This document shows, piece after piece, positions 10,403-20,857 of a stretch of 64,000 nucleotides of DNA; the first letter of the stretch is position 1, and every line of letters begins with the position of its first letter. Origin of the DNA: Xenorhabdus poinarii G6 (GTDB taxonomy: Bacteria; Pseudomonadota; Gammaproteobacteria; Enterobacterales; Enterobacteriaceae); NCBI RefSeq assembly GCF_000968175.1, contig NZ_FO704551.1:3410001-3474000 (forward strand). The letters are read 5' to 3'. The notes under the pieces were generated by a model. The model was not told where the DNA came from. It saw nothing but the letters and a program-made list of their open reading frames with translations, and searched no databases. Both the position numbers and the translations under genes were made by a program.

Positions 10403-11344
10403 ATGACAATGAAAACCATTCGCATCGCTACCCGCCAAAGCCCGCTGGCTATGTGGCAAGCACAATATGTTCAAAAACAATTAGAACACTTTCATCCAGA
10501 TCTGCACGTTGAGCTGGTTCCGATGGTAACTCGTGGTGATGTGATCCTCGATACGCCATTGGCAAAGGTAGGCGGTAAGGGGCTGTTTGTAAAAGAGCTG
10601 GAACTGGCACTACTTGAAAAGCGCGCTGATATTGCCGTCCACTCAATGAAAGATGTCCCTGTCGAATTTCCCGATGGTTTAGGGTTGGTCACCATCTGCG
10701 AACGGGAAGATCCACGCGATGCTTTTGTTTCAAGCGCCTATGCTTCCCTCGACGACTTACCCGCAGGCAGTGTTGTTGGTACATCCAGTTTACGTCGCCA
10801 ATGTCAAATCCGTCAGCGACGGCCTGATCTTGTGGTTCGTGACTTACGCGGTAATGTCGGCACTCGGCTGAATAAGCTCGATAACGGCGATTATGATGCC
10901 ATTATTCTGGCCGCTGCCGGCCTGAAACGTCTCGGCCTGGAAGCACGAATCCGTATGCCGTTAGAGCCAGAGTTCTTGCTGCCCGCTGTCGGTCAAGGTG
11001 CGGTAGGTATTGAGTGTCGGCTCAATGATCATCAGACTCGTGCGCTGTTATCCCCTTTGAACCATGCAAGAACAGAAGTTTGTGTTCTCGCTGAAAGAGC
11101 GATGAATACCCGTCTTGAAGGTGGCTGTCAGGTGCCAATTGGCAGTTACGCCATCTGGCAGGAAGACGCTATTTGGCTACGCGCGCTGGTCGGTCATCCT
11201 GATGGATCAGTGATCGTGCGGGGTGAACGGGTGATATCACCCAAAGAGGCTCGTCAGGCGGGTGTCGCATTGGCGGAAGAATTGTTGGAGAAAGGCGCAC
11301 GCCAGATCCTGGACTGCGTATATCAGAGGAATTCACCCGAATGA
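10403..11344 (+). CDS. hemC: Porphobilinogen deaminase (hydroxymethylbilane synthase)
   Basis: Third common step of tetrapyrrole synthesis: polymerises four porphobilinogens to hydroxymethylbilane. It is 313 residues, the same as E. coli. The hallmark [11 protein letters not shown] opens the protein, the substrate-binding KGLFVKELE and HSMKDVP follow, and the dipyrromethane cofactor attaches to Cys near residue 242 in [11 protein letters not shown]. The ATG at 10403 gives the E. coli N-terminal length; ATG at 10409 is an alternative, and no strong Shine-Dalgarno precedes either. hemD starts inside its last codons (ATGA overlap), so the two are coupled. It is the first gene of hemCDXY. Confidence 0.97.
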   Translation: MTMKTIRIATRQSPLAMWQAQYVQKQLEHFHPDLHVELVPMVTRGDVILDTPLAKVGGKGLFVKELELALLEKRADIAVHSMKDVPVEFPDGLGLVTICEREDPRDAFVSSAYASLDDLPAGSVVGTSSLRRQCQIRQRRPDLVVRDLRGNVGTRLNKLDNGDYDAIILAAAGLKRLGLEARIRMPLEPEFLLPAVGQGAVGIECRLNDHQTRALLSPLNHARTEVCVLAERAMNTRLEGGCQVPIGSYAIWQEDAIWLRALVGHPDGSVIVRGERVISPKEARQAGVALAEELLEKGARQILDCVYQRNSPE

Positions 11345-12081
11345 GTATTCTGATCACCCGCCCTGCTCCCACTGGAGAGGCATTGGTCAGGCGGCTGCGT
11401 GGTCTTGGCAAATCCGCCTTCAGCGCCCCTCTCATCGAAATTTATCCGGGAGCTGATTTGCCGTTACTGTCGCAAAAACTGCAATGGCTATCCGCGGGGG
11501 ATCTGGTTTTTCTATTATCAAAAAATGCTGTCCATTATGCGAATGAACAGCTTATTCAAGAAGGCCAGTTATGGCCTAATCAGCTATCCTATTATGGTAT
11601 TGGTAAATCCACTTCCCTGATGTTTCATCAATGCACGGGGTTGGAAATAGCCTACCCTGAGCAAGGTGAAACCAGTGAAGATCTGTTACAGCTTCCTGCC
11701 CTACAGAGCATGAGCAATAAAAAGATATTATTGCTCCGAGGCAATGGTGGCCGCGAAGTCATTGCTTCAACACTCCGGTTTCGGGGAGGTGAAGTCGATT
11801 ACTGTGAATGTTATTCTCGTCAGCCAGTCAAATACGATGTATCTGGTTTCAGTCGTCATTGGCAGCGATGTGGTATACAAACCATCGTTGTCACAAGTGG
11901 CGAAATGCTGCAACTGTTATATAACTTAGTCACTGATAGCGATAGAAAAGCGTGGTTATTGCGTTGTGACCTGATTGTGGTCAGCGAACGCCTTGCAAAT
12001 ATTGCCCAAACATTGGGCTGGCAAACAATAAAAGTCGCTAAGAGTGCAGACAATGATGCCTTAATCCAGGCGCTGGAATAA
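11341..12081 (+). CDS. hemD: Uroporphyrinogen-III synthase
   Basis: Cyclises hydroxymethylbilane to uroporphyrinogen III with inversion of ring D. It is 246 residues, the E. coli length. This family is poorly conserved in sequence; recognisable parts are the start [20 protein letters not shown], the SKNAVHYAN segment and the [10 protein letters not shown] segment of the second domain. Identification rests on these and on its four-base overlap with hemC and position before hemX, as in other enterobacteria. Confidence 0.94.
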   Translation: MSILITRPAPTGEALVRRLRGLGKSAFSAPLIEIYPGADLPLLSQKLQWLSAGDLVFLLSKNAVHYANEQLIQEGQLWPNQLSYYGIGKSTSLMFHQCTGLEIAYPEQGETSEDLLQLPALQSMSNKKILLLRGNGGREVIASTLRFRGGEVDYCECYSRQPVKYDVSGFSRHWQRCGIQTIVVTSGEMLQLLYNLVTDSDRKAWLLRCDLIVVSERLANIAQTLGWQTIKVAKSADNDALIQALE

Positions 12082-12101
12082 ATTAATATGGGATGTCCAT
12101 A

Positions 12102-13328
12102 ATGACGGAACAAAAGCAATCCACAGATGCTGCTGAAACCAAACTCCCTCAGCAGGATGCAACACCGCCCCGAAAACCGAAACAGCGTGGATGGGTCAGC
12201 AGTACGCTCTCAATCGCCATTTCGCTGGCGATAGGTATCGGTGGTCTTTATCTTTATTATCATCATCAACAGCAGAACGCGGAATTAAGTGCTGACAGCC
12301 TCACTCTCCGACAAGAAGTTGCCTCGCTGGTACAACAGCAGTCTGCCAATGAGCAACGTTTTGCTAGCGAACTCCAGGAACTAACAACGGCCTTACAACA
12401 AGCCAGTTCGCAGAACCAGCAGCTCAATAGCCATGTGGCTGAACTGCAAAACCGTATTTCAGCACTTTCAAATACAGACATCGAAAACTGGCGACTGGCA
12501 CAAGCAAGCTCTCTCATTAAAATGGCTGGCAGGAAGATATGGAGCGAACAGAATATCACCACGGCCATCGCCTTGCTGAAAGATGCCGATCAAAACCTTG
12601 CTGAAATGGGTGATCCTAGTTTGCACTCTGCCCGTAAAGCGATCATGGTAGATATCGATTCTCTGACCAAAATAAAACAGATTGATTTGGATGGCATTAT
12701 CCTGATGCTAAATCAGCTAGCAAACCAAGTCGGGAATTTGCACCTTGCCAACAAAATCGAACAAGCGGCATCGGAGAAAGCCAACCAACATGATATTACG
12801 ACCTCACTGGCTGATTGGCGTCAGAACCTGAGCAATAGCTGGCACAGCTTTATGGATAATTTTATTACTATTACCCCGCGTGATGACAGCAAAGCACCGT
12901 TGTTAGCCCCCAATCAGGGCGTTTATCTTCGTGAGAATATTCGTGCCAAACTGCTGATCGCCGCACAAGCCGTGCCACGCCAGCAGGTTACAATTTATCA
13001 GGATGCATTGACGGATGTTCAATCCTGGGTGAAGGCTTATTTTGATCTCTCTAATCCGGAAGCAGAACACTTTTTGAACAGTGTTGATTCACTGCAAAAA
13101 AGACCGCTCTCTATTGATGTTCCTGAACAGCTAAGCAGCCAACCCATATTGGCAGAGCTGGTACGTAAGCGGATCTACCATTTACCGCCTGCCGAAGTGT
13201 CACCTAAGACCAAACCATTACCTCATTCCACCCAATACCAAACAGGTGACCCATCAGAAACTCAGCCTGAAGCGCAATCACTGTCAACGACAAGCGAAAC
13301 CACCGATCCCGCAGCAGAGGAGATCTGA
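12102..13328 (+). CDS. hemX: HemX, membrane-anchored coiled-coil protein of the hem operon
   Basis: A 408-residue protein with a short cytoplasmic N terminus, one membrane helix (about residues 33-53, ISLAIGIGGLYLYY) and a long Gln-rich coiled coil (about 60-125) facing the periplasm, then the conserved HemX domain with TTAIALLKDADQNL and LLAPNQGVYLRENIRAKLL. The C-terminal 50 residues are low-complexity and rich in Pro, Thr and Glu. The annotated link to uroporphyrinogen methylation is doubtful; this family lacks a methyltransferase domain. The start chosen is ATG 12102 (MTEQ, as in E. coli); an in-frame ATG at 12093 is possible. Confidence 0.92.
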   Translation: MTEQKQSTDAAETKLPQQDATPPRKPKQRGWVSSTLSIAISLAIGIGGLYLYYHHQQQNAELSADSLTLRQEVASLVQQQSANEQRFASELQELTTALQQASSQNQQLNSHVAELQNRISALSNTDIENWRLAQASSLIKMAGRKIWSEQNITTAIALLKDADQNLAEMGDPSLHSARKAIMVDIDSLTKIKQIDLDGIILMLNQLANQVGNLHLANKIEQAASEKANQHDITTSLADWRQNLSNSWHSFMDNFITITPRDDSKAPLLAPNQGVYLRENIRAKLLIAAQAVPRQQVTIYQDALTDVQSWVKAYFDLSNPEAEHFLNSVDSLQKRPLSIDVPEQLSSQPILAELVRKRIYHLPPAEVSPKTKPLPHSTQYQTGDPSETQPEAQSLSTTSETTDPAAEEI

Positions 13329-13330
13329 AC

Positions 13331-14536
13331 ATGCTAAAAGTGTTATCACTGTTCATTGTCCTTATTGCCGGGATTGTACTCGGCCCGTTAATGGCGGGTC
13401 ATCAAGGGTATGTTTTAATTCAGACGGATAAAAATAATATCACCACCAGTATCACCGGGCTGGTGATCATCTTCCTGCTGTTGCAGTTTCTGCTGATTTT
13501 TATCGGTTGGTGTTATCGTCGATTAAAACGTACCAGCACGTTCACCCATCGCTGGATCTTTGGTGGATATAAACGTCATCGTGCTCGTTCTCAGACGAAA
13601 CAGGCATTGCTGAAATTCGCGGAAGGCGATTTCAAACAAGTTGAGCGTCTGATGACACGCAATGCCAACCATGCAGACGAGCCTGTCGTCAACTACTTAC
13701 TGGCAGCGGAAGCCGCGCTGCGACGTGGTGATTATTTCAATACCCATCAATATATTGAACAGGCGGCAGACGTGGCAGGTAAAGACCAACTTCCCGTTGA
13801 TATTACCCGTGTCCGTATCCAACTGACACAAGGCGACATTCATGCCGCACACACGGGGGTAGATAAACTGTTAGAACATGCCCCTCGTCACCCTGAAGTA
13901 CTGCGATTAGCAGAAAAAGCTTATTCTCTTTCAGGGGATTACCAATCTTTGATTGATCTTTTGCCCGCTATGCGAAAAGTTAATCTGCACACTGAAGAAG
14001 AGATCCAGAAACTGCACCAACAAGCCTATATTGGGTTAATGAATCAGATTATCGCGGAGAAAGGCAGTACTGGACTGAAACGATGGTGGAAGGATCAAAG
14101 CCGAAAAATTCGCCATGACATTATGCTACAAACCGCCATCGCCGAACATTTCATTGAGTGTGATGATCACGAAGCTGCTCAGGAAATTATTTTAAATGGA
14201 TTAAAACAGCAGTATGACGAACGTTTCTTGCTCTTAATTCCCCACCTTAAGACAAATGACCCTAGCGCCATACAAAAAACACTCTCTCACCTGTTAAAGC
14301 AGCACGGCGCAACCCCGCTGCTCAATAGCACCGTGGGACAAATTGCTTTACGTCATGGTGAGTGGGCGAAGGCTGAATCAGCATTTAAAGCAGCGCTGAC
14401 ACAACGACCAGATGCTCATGATTACGCGTGGCTTGCCGATGCGTTGGACAAATCGCACAAGCGAGAAGAAGCCATCCAAACCCGCAGCAAAGGCTTTATG
14501 TTGATCTTAAAGCGTGATGATGACACCGCAGCATAA
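13331..14536 (+). CDS. hemY: HemY, inner-membrane TPR protein
   Basis: A 401-residue protein (E. coli 398) with two N-terminal membrane helices (about residues 4-24 and 40-60) followed by a cytoplasmic domain of tetratricopeptide-like helices, including VNYLLAAEAALRRGDYFN and RPDAHDYAWLADAL. It is associated with the late steps of haem synthesis but is not the Bacillus-type protoporphyrinogen oxidase that shares its name. It starts two bases after hemX. The C-terminal end lies 80 bases from the end of the convergent small RNA gene glmZ. Confidence 0.94.
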   Translation: MLKVLSLFIVLIAGIVLGPLMAGHQGYVLIQTDKNNITTSITGLVIIFLLLQFLLIFIGWCYRRLKRTSTFTHRWIFGGYKRHRARSQTKQALLKFAEGDFKQVERLMTRNANHADEPVVNYLLAAEAALRRGDYFNTHQYIEQAADVAGKDQLPVDITRVRIQLTQGDIHAAHTGVDKLLEHAPRHPEVLRLAEKAYSLSGDYQSLIDLLPAMRKVNLHTEEEIQKLHQQAYIGLMNQIIAEKGSTGLKRWWKDQSRKIRHDIMLQTAIAEHFIECDDHEAAQEIILNGLKQQYDERFLLLIPHLKTNDPSAIQKTLSHLLKQHGATPLLNSTVGQIALRHGEWAKAESAFKAALTQRPDAHDYAWLADALDKSHKREEAIQTRSKGFMLILKRDDDTAA

Positions 14537-14615
14537 AAGCACCTCACGGCACACCTCGGTTAACAATCATCTGCACCTGGAAGCAATTGAGTGGTTAACC
14601 CAGGTGTCTCTAGAT

Positions 14616-14645
14616 AAAAAAAACACCTGTCGAAAAAGACAGGTG
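14616..14645 (-). terminator. Intrinsic terminator of glmZ
   Basis: On the minus strand CACCTGTC pairs with GACAGGTG (loop of six) and is followed by eight T. It forms the 3' end of GlmZ and supplies the U-rich tail expected for Hfq binding. Confidence 0.93.
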
Positions 14646-14826
14646 CATAAATACAATCAGGTCTACAGACGGAGAGTGCCTCACTCAACGTTGTGTCCGG
14701 TTTGCGATGAAAAGACATGATGCTTACTCATCTATAACATGGACGATAGGCACTGAAAATCAGCTCTACATCATCTCGGGGTTTATGAAGCGGTAAGCTG
14801 TCATAACAAGTGAGATGAGTATCTAC
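14616..14826 (-). ncRNA. glmZ: Small RNA GlmZ
   Basis: Hfq-dependent small RNA that activates glmS translation and so controls glucosamine-6-phosphate supply for the cell envelope; it is destroyed by RapZ/RNase E unless protected by GlmY. The minus strand begins GTAGATACTCATCTC, matching the E. coli GlmZ 5' end, contains the long conserved block GGACACAACGTTGAGTGAGG, which includes the glmS-pairing region, and ends in a strong intrinsic terminator. The length, 211 nt, is close to the E. coli 207. The location downstream of hemY is the same as in E. coli. Upstream are a sigma-54 promoter and a GlrR-type site, which supports the identification independently. No ORF marks this gene. Confidence 0.96.
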
Positions 14827-14837
14827 AATCTTATATC

Positions 14838-14854
14838 TTGCATTTTACATGCCA
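14838..14854 (-). promoter_or_regulatory. Sigma-54 promoter of glmZ
   Basis: The minus strand reads TTGGCATGTAAAATGCA, with GG (14852-14853) and GC (14840-14841) separated by exactly ten bases, the sigma-54 -24/-12 signature. The predicted start is within two bases of the conserved GlmZ 5' end. A TATAAG just downstream could serve an overlapping sigma-70 promoter, as reported for glmY/glmZ in some enterobacteria. Confidence 0.85.
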
Positions 14855-15010
14855 ACTTTTCCTATCAGGATCAATAGCCCTGAGCTCAGGGTTAACTGAC
14901 TTTCCATAATTGATAGTCTGACTTTCACCAAATATCGTTAAAATACCGTCTCTCATTTGCGACGCACATCGGGCCGTTTACATATAGATGATATAAATCA
15001 TTCAGTTAAA

Positions 15011-15028
15011 TGTCTCCTATTTGAGACA
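15011..15028. promoter_or_regulatory. GlrR (QseF) upstream activating site for glmZ
   Basis: TGTC-N10-GACA, the published consensus for the sigma-54 activator GlrR, is matched perfectly about 185-200 bases upstream of the GlmZ start. A second half-matching TGTC lies at 15035. GlrR works with the sensor kinase GlrK; neither gene is in the window. Confidence 0.78.
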
Positions 15029-15257
15029 TTTCGGTGTCTGGTTTGTCGTTGAAATACAACAAAAACACAAATAAATATTAAAAACAAAAAGTTGCAATCT
15101 CACTCACAACAAAAACAGGGAATGTTGTGCTAAAAAAATTAAACAGAAATTAAAAGAAATAAAGAGGAAATTTTTCATTAACCGAAAAAATAGAGAAAAG
15201 ACCAAAACGGGAGGCAAGCAGAAAAAACGTATGCAAATAAATCCGTTAATCATAAAA

Positions 15258-15285
15258 GAAAAACCCCGCTATATGCGGGGTTTTT
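15258..15285 (-). terminator. Terminator of the four-tRNA operon
   Basis: CCCCGC and GCGGGG flank a five-base loop. On the minus strand the stem is followed by TTTTTCTTTT and begins eight bases after the tRNA-Pro CCA end. Confidence 0.93.
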
Positions 15286-15292
15286 CAGAATC

Positions 15293-15369
15293 TGGTCGGC
15301 GAGAGAGGATTCGAACCTCCGACCCACTGGTCCCAAACCAGTTGCGCTACCAAGCTGCGCTACTCGCCG
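15293..15369 (-). tRNA. proM: tRNA-Pro (anticodon TGG)
   Basis: 77 nt with encoded CCA. The anticodon loop reads TTTGGGA. It appears identical to E. coli proM. Last tRNA of the argX-hisR-leuT-proM operon. Confidence 0.98.
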
Positions 15370-15393
15370 AAATCTATCTTTTTATCTCTTTTA

Positions 15394-15480
15394 TGGTGCG
15401 AAGGGGGGGACTTGAACCCCCACGTCCGTAAGAACACTAACACCTGAAGCTAGCGCGTCTACCAATTCCGCCACCCTCGC
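15394..15480 (-). tRNA. leuT: tRNA-Leu (anticodon CAG)
   Basis: 87 nt with encoded CCA and the long variable arm of class II tRNAs. Anticodon loop TTCAGGT. Third tRNA of the operon. Confidence 0.98.
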
Positions 15481-15495
15481 GTTTCATAAAAAAGA

Positions 15496-15572
15496 TGGGG
15501 TGGCTAACGAGACTCGAACTCGCGACGACTGGAATCACAATCCAGGGCTCTACCAACTGAGCTATAGCCACC
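15496..15572 (-). tRNA. hisR: tRNA-His (anticodon GTG)
   Basis: 77 nt including the encoded extra G at position -1 that is the identity element for histidyl-tRNA synthetase, and CCA. Anticodon loop TTGTGAT. The T arm differs from E. coli by compensated changes (CGCGAG/CTCG). Confidence 0.98.
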
Positions 15573-15661
15573 ATAACAGTTATCTTTTTACATACTGCTA
15601 TCTTTCACAACAACGCCATTAACCACGATAACCCATTACCACTGCTCTTGCACGCTTTAAA

Positions 15662-15738
<77 letters not shown>

Positions 15739-15759
15739 TTAACGCCGTTGCGGTGGAGG

Positions 15760-15788
15760 ATAGTACGGATTTAATGTCGTACTGTCCA
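15760..15788 (-). promoter_or_regulatory. Promoter of the argX-hisR-leuT-proM operon
   Basis: TGGACA (15783-15788), 17-base spacer, TACTAT (15760-15765) on the minus strand, then a GC-rich discriminator of the kind found in stringently controlled stable-RNA promoters. It lies 21 bases upstream of the tRNA-Arg. Confidence 0.75.
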
Positions 15789-15901
15789 GTGCTTTTTTAA
15801 AAGAAATGATGCGTTTGATTGCTCTTTGCTCATTTAGTTGATAAAGACAGCACATCGCCACCGCAATATCATCATAAACAGTTTTACTGTGCAAAATTAA
15901 A

Positions 15902-17284
15902 TCAGGAAAACGACATTGATTTTTTTTGTGAATACCATTTATGCAGCCAATAAATTAATGACACGATCAACAAAAATACGCCCCCGACTATCAGTGAAAA
16001 ACGGGTATCAGGGTTAACGGCCATTCCCACCAAGACACAGAAAAGGAAAACCAATGTCAGATAATTGACATAGGGGAATAGGATCGATTTGAACTGATGC
16101 TGCTTCATCGCTTCCTCATGATGCTGACGGAAACGTAATTGACTGACCAGAATCACAAACCACGGCACCATACCCGGTAATACACTGGCACTATAAACGT
16201 AAACAAATACGGATTTCGGGTTTGGGATCAGATAATTCAGGCTGGAGCCGGCAATCAGACAACCAATCGTGATAGCAACACACCTGACCGGCACACCATT
16301 TTTCGACAACTTCAGCAATGAAGCTGGCAATTGACGATTCTGCGCCAAGGCATACAGCATTCTGCCGCCGCTGTACATGCCACTATTACAACCTGAAAGC
16401 GCTGCGGTCAGCACAACAAAGTTAATCACCGCCGCCGCAGAAACAATACCGACTTTCGCAAAAGTCATCACAAACGGGCTGCTATGTGAGCCGACTTCTG
16501 TCCACGGGAACAACGTCACAACAATAAAAATGGCACCGACATAAAAAATCAGAATACGCCACAAAATATTGTTGATCGCTTTTTTCAGGGTAACCTGTGG
16601 TTTTTTCGCTTCACCGGCAGTAATACCAACCAGCTCTACCCCCTGATAGGAAGCAACAACAATACAAAGCGCAAACAAAAAGCCTTTCCAGCCCCCGGAG
16701 AAGAAACCACCATGTGAAGTCAGGTTATCCAAACCCATAGGTTGCCAGTCATTGCCCAGGCCAAAGAAAATCAAACCAATACCAATCAAAATCATCACAA
16801 TAATCGTTGTGACTTTGATCATGGCAAACCAAAACTCTAACTCACCATACAACCTGACCGCCGCCATATTAGCTAAAGCAACCAATCCAACCGCGAGCAG
16901 TGCCGACACCCATTGAGGCAAGTCAGGGAACCAAAATTCAGCATAGACGCCCACGGCAGTGATTTCCGAGATCCCCACAGAAACCCACATAAACCAGTAG
17001 CCCCACGCTGTCAGGTATCCCCAGTAAGGGCTGATGTACTTATGCCCAAAAGCGGCAAAAGACCCTGTTACGGGTTCAAGAAACAACATTTCTCCCATCG
17101 AACGCATGATGAAAAAAACAAAAAGTCCAGCAATAATGTAAGCCAGTAAAACTGAGGGACCGGCCCATTTCAACGTACTGGCTGACCCCATGAACAACCC
17201 TACGCCGATTGTGCCGCCTAGCGCAATCAGCTCAATATGACGTGCCTCAAGTCCCCTTTGCAGGCTCTGTTTTGAATCACTCAT
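15902..17284 (-). CDS. thrP: Threonine/proton symporter YifK (ThrP)
   Basis: Amino acid permease of the APC family with twelve predicted membrane helices over 460 residues (E. coli YifK 461). The opening [20 protein letters not shown] is the family signature in the first helix, and the body ([52 protein letters not shown]) follows E. coli YifK very closely. E. coli YifK takes up threonine and serine. The gene sits between wecG and the tRNA operon on the same strand, the E. coli order; it is about 280 bases from wecG, so it probably has its own promoter. Confidence 0.93.
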   Translation of the reverse strand: MSDSKQSLQRGLEARHIELIALGGTIGVGLFMGSASTLKWAGPSVLLAYIIAGLFVFFIMRSMGEMLFLEPVTGSFAAFGHKYISPYWGYLTAWGYWFMWVSVGISEITAVGVYAEFWFPDLPQWVSALLAVGLVALANMAAVRLYGELEFWFAMIKVTTIIVMILIGIGLIFFGLGNDWQPMGLDNLTSHGGFFSGGWKGFLFALCIVVASYQGVELVGITAGEAKKPQVTLKKAINNILWRILIFYVGAIFIVVTLFPWTEVGSHSSPFVMTFAKVGIVSAAAVINFVVLTAALSGCNSGMYSGGRMLYALAQNRQLPASLLKLSKNGVPVRCVAITIGCLIAGSSLNYLIPNPKSVFVYVYSASVLPGMVPWFVILVSQLRFRQHHEEAMKQHQFKSILFPYVNYLTLVFLFCVLVGMAVNPDTRFSLIVGGVFLLIVSLIYWLHKWYSQKKSMSFS

Positions 17285-17560
17285 AAAACTCCCTATCCAC
17301 TTTTATGATGTCTATATTTGCAAACAGAAAAAATACAGGAATTGATAATCAATCGTTGTAAAGAATGCCGGGATCAAAGCACGTTTTGCCAATCAGTGGA
17401 ATAAAAAATTATAAAAATGGGGCAATGTCTGTTTTATGTAACATCGCAGTTGAGAAGAGCCATCCACTGTGACGGCTTTTTGAACACACAACAAGATGAC
17501 TTTTTCATGTTTTTAGAAACATAAAAAACGCTGTTTAATACCGCGGGTATCAAATCAAGA

Positions 17561-18298
17561 TTACAGCTTGCCGCTGTAATAATAACCAAGAAATTTCAAC
17601 AACTTGAACTGTCTACGAATACGACTTGGCTGAGAAAGCAGACGATATAACCACTCCAGACCTAAATTTTGCCAGATTTTCGGTGCACGTTTGACCAGCC
17701 CGGTGAAGACATCATATGTTCCACCAACCCCCATATACAAAGCATCAGGATGAACTTTGCGGCAATCGCGCATAAAAATTTCCTGTTTAGGTGATCCCAT
17801 GGCGACAGTAATAATTTCAGCACCACTGGCTTGAATCCGCTTAAACACCTCATCACGCGTTTCTGGCGTAAAGTACCCGTCTTGACTGCCCACGATATTG
17901 ACATTCCATTGACGGCGTAATTTGTTCTCTGTCTGTGCCAATACATCCGGTTTACCGCCAACCAGGAAAACCGGAATACCGGCACGCCCGGCTCGTTCCA
18001 TCAGAGCTTCCCATAAATCAGCACCTGCAATGCGCGATACCTCCGTATCAGGGTATTTACGGCGTATGGCGCGTACAATACTAATCCCATCTGCGTATAA
18101 ATATTCCGCCTCGTCCAATAACCTATTCAGTGCATTATCTTTTTCCGCTGTAAGCACTTTTTCTGCATTAATCGCAACCAAAGTCCCTGTTTTTACTTGC
18201 TCATTCTGAAAAAGATGGTCAAGGAAATGTGACATGCTACGGAATCCCCAGATACTGAGACCCCGAATGCGGTATTTGGGAATGTTATTCAACGCCAT
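17561..18298 (-). CDS. wecG: UDP-N-acetyl-D-mannosaminuronic acid transferase WecG
   Basis: Glycosyltransferase of the WecG/TagA/CpsF family that adds ManNAcA to lipid I of ECA, giving lipid II. It is 245 residues (E. coli 246). The family core is visible: [60 protein letters not shown] and [17 protein letters not shown]. It is last in the ECA operon and overlaps wzyE by 14 bases. The enzyme is cytoplasmic and associates with the membrane through its C-terminal helices. Confidence 0.96.
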   Translation of the reverse strand: MALNNIPKYRIRGLSIWGFRSMSHFLDHLFQNEQVKTGTLVAINAEKVLTAEKDNALNRLLDEAEYLYADGISIVRAIRRKYPDTEVSRIAGADLWEALMERAGRAGIPVFLVGGKPDVLAQTENKLRRQWNVNIVGSQDGYFTPETRDEVFKRIQASGAEIITVAMGSPKQEIFMRDCRKVHPDALYMGVGGTYDVFTGLVKRAPKIWQNLGLEWLYRLLSQPSRIRRQFKLLKFLGYYYSGKL

Positions 18299-19745
18299 TT
18301 TCTTTCCTTACATCCAAAAGAACAGATGTTTTTCGCGACACAGCCAAATTATTGACCACTAATTTTCGAATCAGCCCCGCACTTTCAAACAGCCAATACA
18401 GCAATTTCGCCGCCACCAGACACAGGCCGAAGATAATACAAAAGAACACAACCCGCGAAACGAAAGAATCGACACCTTCACGGGCGAGCACAATCATGTT
18501 AAATATTGCACCAAAACAGAAAGCCTGCAAAATGGCCGCTTTATAGCGGTTGCTTTCTTGTTTCCCTGCTTCATAAATCCAATCAAACCATTTGATCAGA
18601 AAGCCGACGACGATGGCTCCCAGTGGGATAAAAAATACCCCCCCCATCACCACCAGAGAACCAATCAATGTGGGTGAAATCGCCAGACCAGAGTGGTTAT
18701 TCAATACATCCCACGTGAAATAGTTAGCCGTATTCCAGACCAGATTGGGTCTGTCCGGCCATACCCAATTGGGAATAAAAACATAAAAATCGCGGATAAT
18801 CGGAGCCAGTCCCTGAAAATCTATTTTGCTGTAATTATCCAGTAACAGCGCCAGGTTTTCCCACGGAGAAAACGTATCTCGCGTCAGATACAAAAACGTA
18901 TAAAATGCTTCCGCTCCGCTCACCTCCAGGCCATAGCGCTTCAATGCCAGCCAGAACATGCCGACAACACCCATCATCCCGGCAGCAAACAGCATCCACA
19001 GTGTGATCCAGCCGCGAACAATCCCGATAAACAGAAACAATGCAAACGCAATAATAATGTTAGCCCGTGTTCCCCCGACGATCACATAAGTCAGGATACC
19101 AAACCCGACTGTTCCCACTAAAAAACACAGCCATCGGGCTTTAGTCGGTTTCAGGAAAAAGACCACCAGCATGGCAGGAATAAAGAAATAGAAGAACCGT
19201 TTGAGCGCGACACCAGAAACTTTACTGGAAAATATCTGGTTATAAGACTGTAACTTAAACAACAAAAAACCATTCTGCATAAAGAACAAACCGACCGTCA
19301 CGATAGCAATACCAGCAAGCAGCAGCCACGCCAGATTCGTTTCCACCCGGTTCATCGTAAATAAAGGCTTACGCGGTGAAGTCATCATTAAAGTTCCAGG
19401 CTTTAAAGGATCACGATGAGCACAATGGCCAATGTGTGCCTCATTATCAGACCGAGTTTTATAAGTCAGTCGTGTTTTATAAGCCACATAGTAAATCGCG
19501 TAAAAACAGCCAGATGCCAGCATCGCATGTAATAGTGAATCGACAGGGACTATCTCTACATCAAACTGAAAGACCAATACGCTGGTCAGTGGAAAGCCAA
19601 AATAGAATGTCAGCAAATACAATAATGAGAAAAAGATATTAAAGTTAAAACGGACACGTCGAAACTCTTGATAGATTAAGATGAGGATAAAGGCCAGTGA
19701 GATCCCGTACACAACGAAAAGCCCACCGAATTGTGTCAAGGTCAT
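18285..19745 (-). CDS. wzyE: ECA polymerase WzyE
   Basis: Inner-membrane polymerase that joins ECA trisaccharide repeats on the periplasmic face, with length set by WzzE. It is 486 residues with many membrane helices; E. coli WzyE is 450. Conserved parts include [40 protein letters not shown], and [18 protein letters not shown]. About 23 extra residues sit in the loop between the third helix and [14 protein letters not shown], and the C terminus is also longer. The loop starts with a doubled YKTR that reflects a short DNA duplication. The start is the ATG at 19745 (MTLTQFGG), which overlaps wecF by ATGA. Confidence 0.95.
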   Translation of the reverse strand: MTLTQFGGLFVVYGISLAFILILIYQEFRRVRFNFNIFFSLLYLLTFYFGFPLTSVLVFQFDVEIVPVDSLLHAMLASGCFYAIYYVAYKTRLTYKTRSDNEAHIGHCAHRDPLKPGTLMMTSPRKPLFTMNRVETNLAWLLLAGIAIVTVGLFFMQNGFLLFKLQSYNQIFSSKVSGVALKRFFYFFIPAMLVVFFLKPTKARWLCFLVGTVGFGILTYVIVGGTRANIIIAFALFLFIGIVRGWITLWMLFAAGMMGVVGMFWLALKRYGLEVSGAEAFYTFLYLTRDTFSPWENLALLLDNYSKIDFQGLAPIIRDFYVFIPNWVWPDRPNLVWNTANYFTWDVLNNHSGLAISPTLIGSLVVMGGVFFIPLGAIVVGFLIKWFDWIYEAGKQESNRYKAAILQAFCFGAIFNMIVLAREGVDSFVSRVVFFCIIFGLCLVAAKLLYWLFESAGLIRKLVVNNLAVSRKTSVLLDVRKENGVE

Positions 19746-20857
19746 TGAGACTCTCCAGATGCATCCGACAGGGCCGTTTTCCACCCTTCAATGAAGTTGG
19801 GATCAAAAAAAGCAATCATTTTTTTGTCGAGGGACAGCATCTGGCGCTGTGCTTCCTGCACCCAGTGTTTATTGAGTTCATCACCATCAAACAGAACAGG
19901 TATTTTCTGCTCGGTTAAATCATACCAGAAGGGATTTTGACGACTCAGTACAAACGGAATACCCAATTGAATCAACAAGCAAAGTGTTCCAATACCCTGT
20001 TGACGCTTGAAAATGAAATACCCCAAATCACATTGGCGCAACAGTGACACGTATTCATCAAACGCTAATTTATCTTTTACGATATGAACGTGTTGCGCTG
20101 GAAACAAAGATAATGCCGCCTGCTCCACACGTTGGATATAAGCCTGGTTATGATCAGGATACCCCATCGGTATCATCACTCTCGCCTCATCACCAAACTG
20201 GCGATGGATCTTGTGCAAGGCATCAATATGGCGATTAGATTGATCGCCTGAATTCCCCAATAAGATGGTCATGCCTGCCGGCGATGATGTTTTTTCCTGC
20301 AGCGTCAACGCAGGTTCCATCCGGGTCGGAAAATAGAGCAACGAGGATGGCACAGTCGGTTTGTTCTGATTCGAACGAACAGCCTGTTGAGAACCATGCT
20401 GGAAGAAATAGTATAGATCACCACGTGTGGCAAAAATATGCCCCACTCGCTTCTGTGCCAAGCGACGAAATAAGTAGAACAAACGAAACTTTAGTTGACG
20501 GGATTCTTCATATAAATCAGCACCCCAAACATGCCAAAAAAATTGGTGTCGCTTGATCTTTCCCACCAGTAAAGCCAACCATAAAGCCGCATTAAACTGC
20601 CCGTGGAAAAAGAATCGGGCAGTTCTATTCATCTTGGCTTGCTTTATTACCGCCTGTGATAAGGCGGATTTGTCGTTATAAAGTGCAATGCTCAGATTGG
20701 GGTAATGCCATTGCCATGTATGGTCCTTGGACACCACCATAAAACACGGTTTGGCAGAAAAATGGATTTCCTGCGCCAGAACGTCATTAAAGAAACGCAG
20801 TAACGTTTGATTGTGATGTGGGATATCCGATCCCAAAACGTGAGTTAGGGTTGTCAT
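19742..20857 (-). CDS. wecF: TDP-N-acetylfucosamine:lipid II transferase WecF
   Basis: Adds 4-acetamido-4,6-dideoxygalactose (Fuc4NAc) to lipid II, completing the ECA repeat (lipid III). It is 371 residues (E. coli 359). Family blocks visible are [50 protein letters not shown] and [20 protein letters not shown]. It overlaps wzxE by four bases upstream and wzyE by four bases downstream. The extra length lies mainly around residues 145-170. Confidence 0.95.
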   Translation of the reverse strand: MTTLTHVLGSDIPHHNQTLLRFFNDVLAQEIHFSAKPCFMVVSKDHTWQWHYPNLSIALYNDKSALSQAVIKQAKMNRTARFFFHGQFNAALWLALLVGKIKRHQFFWHVWGADLYEESRQLKFRLFYLFRRLAQKRVGHIFATRGDLYYFFQHGSQQAVRSNQNKPTVPSSLLYFPTRMEPALTLQEKTSSPAGMTILLGNSGDQSNRHIDALHKIHRQFGDEARVMIPMGYPDHNQAYIQRVEQAALSLFPAQHVHIVKDKLAFDEYVSLLRQCDLGYFIFKRQQGIGTLCLLIQLGIPFVLSRQNPFWYDLTEQKIPVLFDGDELNKHWVQEAQRQMLSLDKKMIAFFDPNFIEGWKTALSDASGESQ

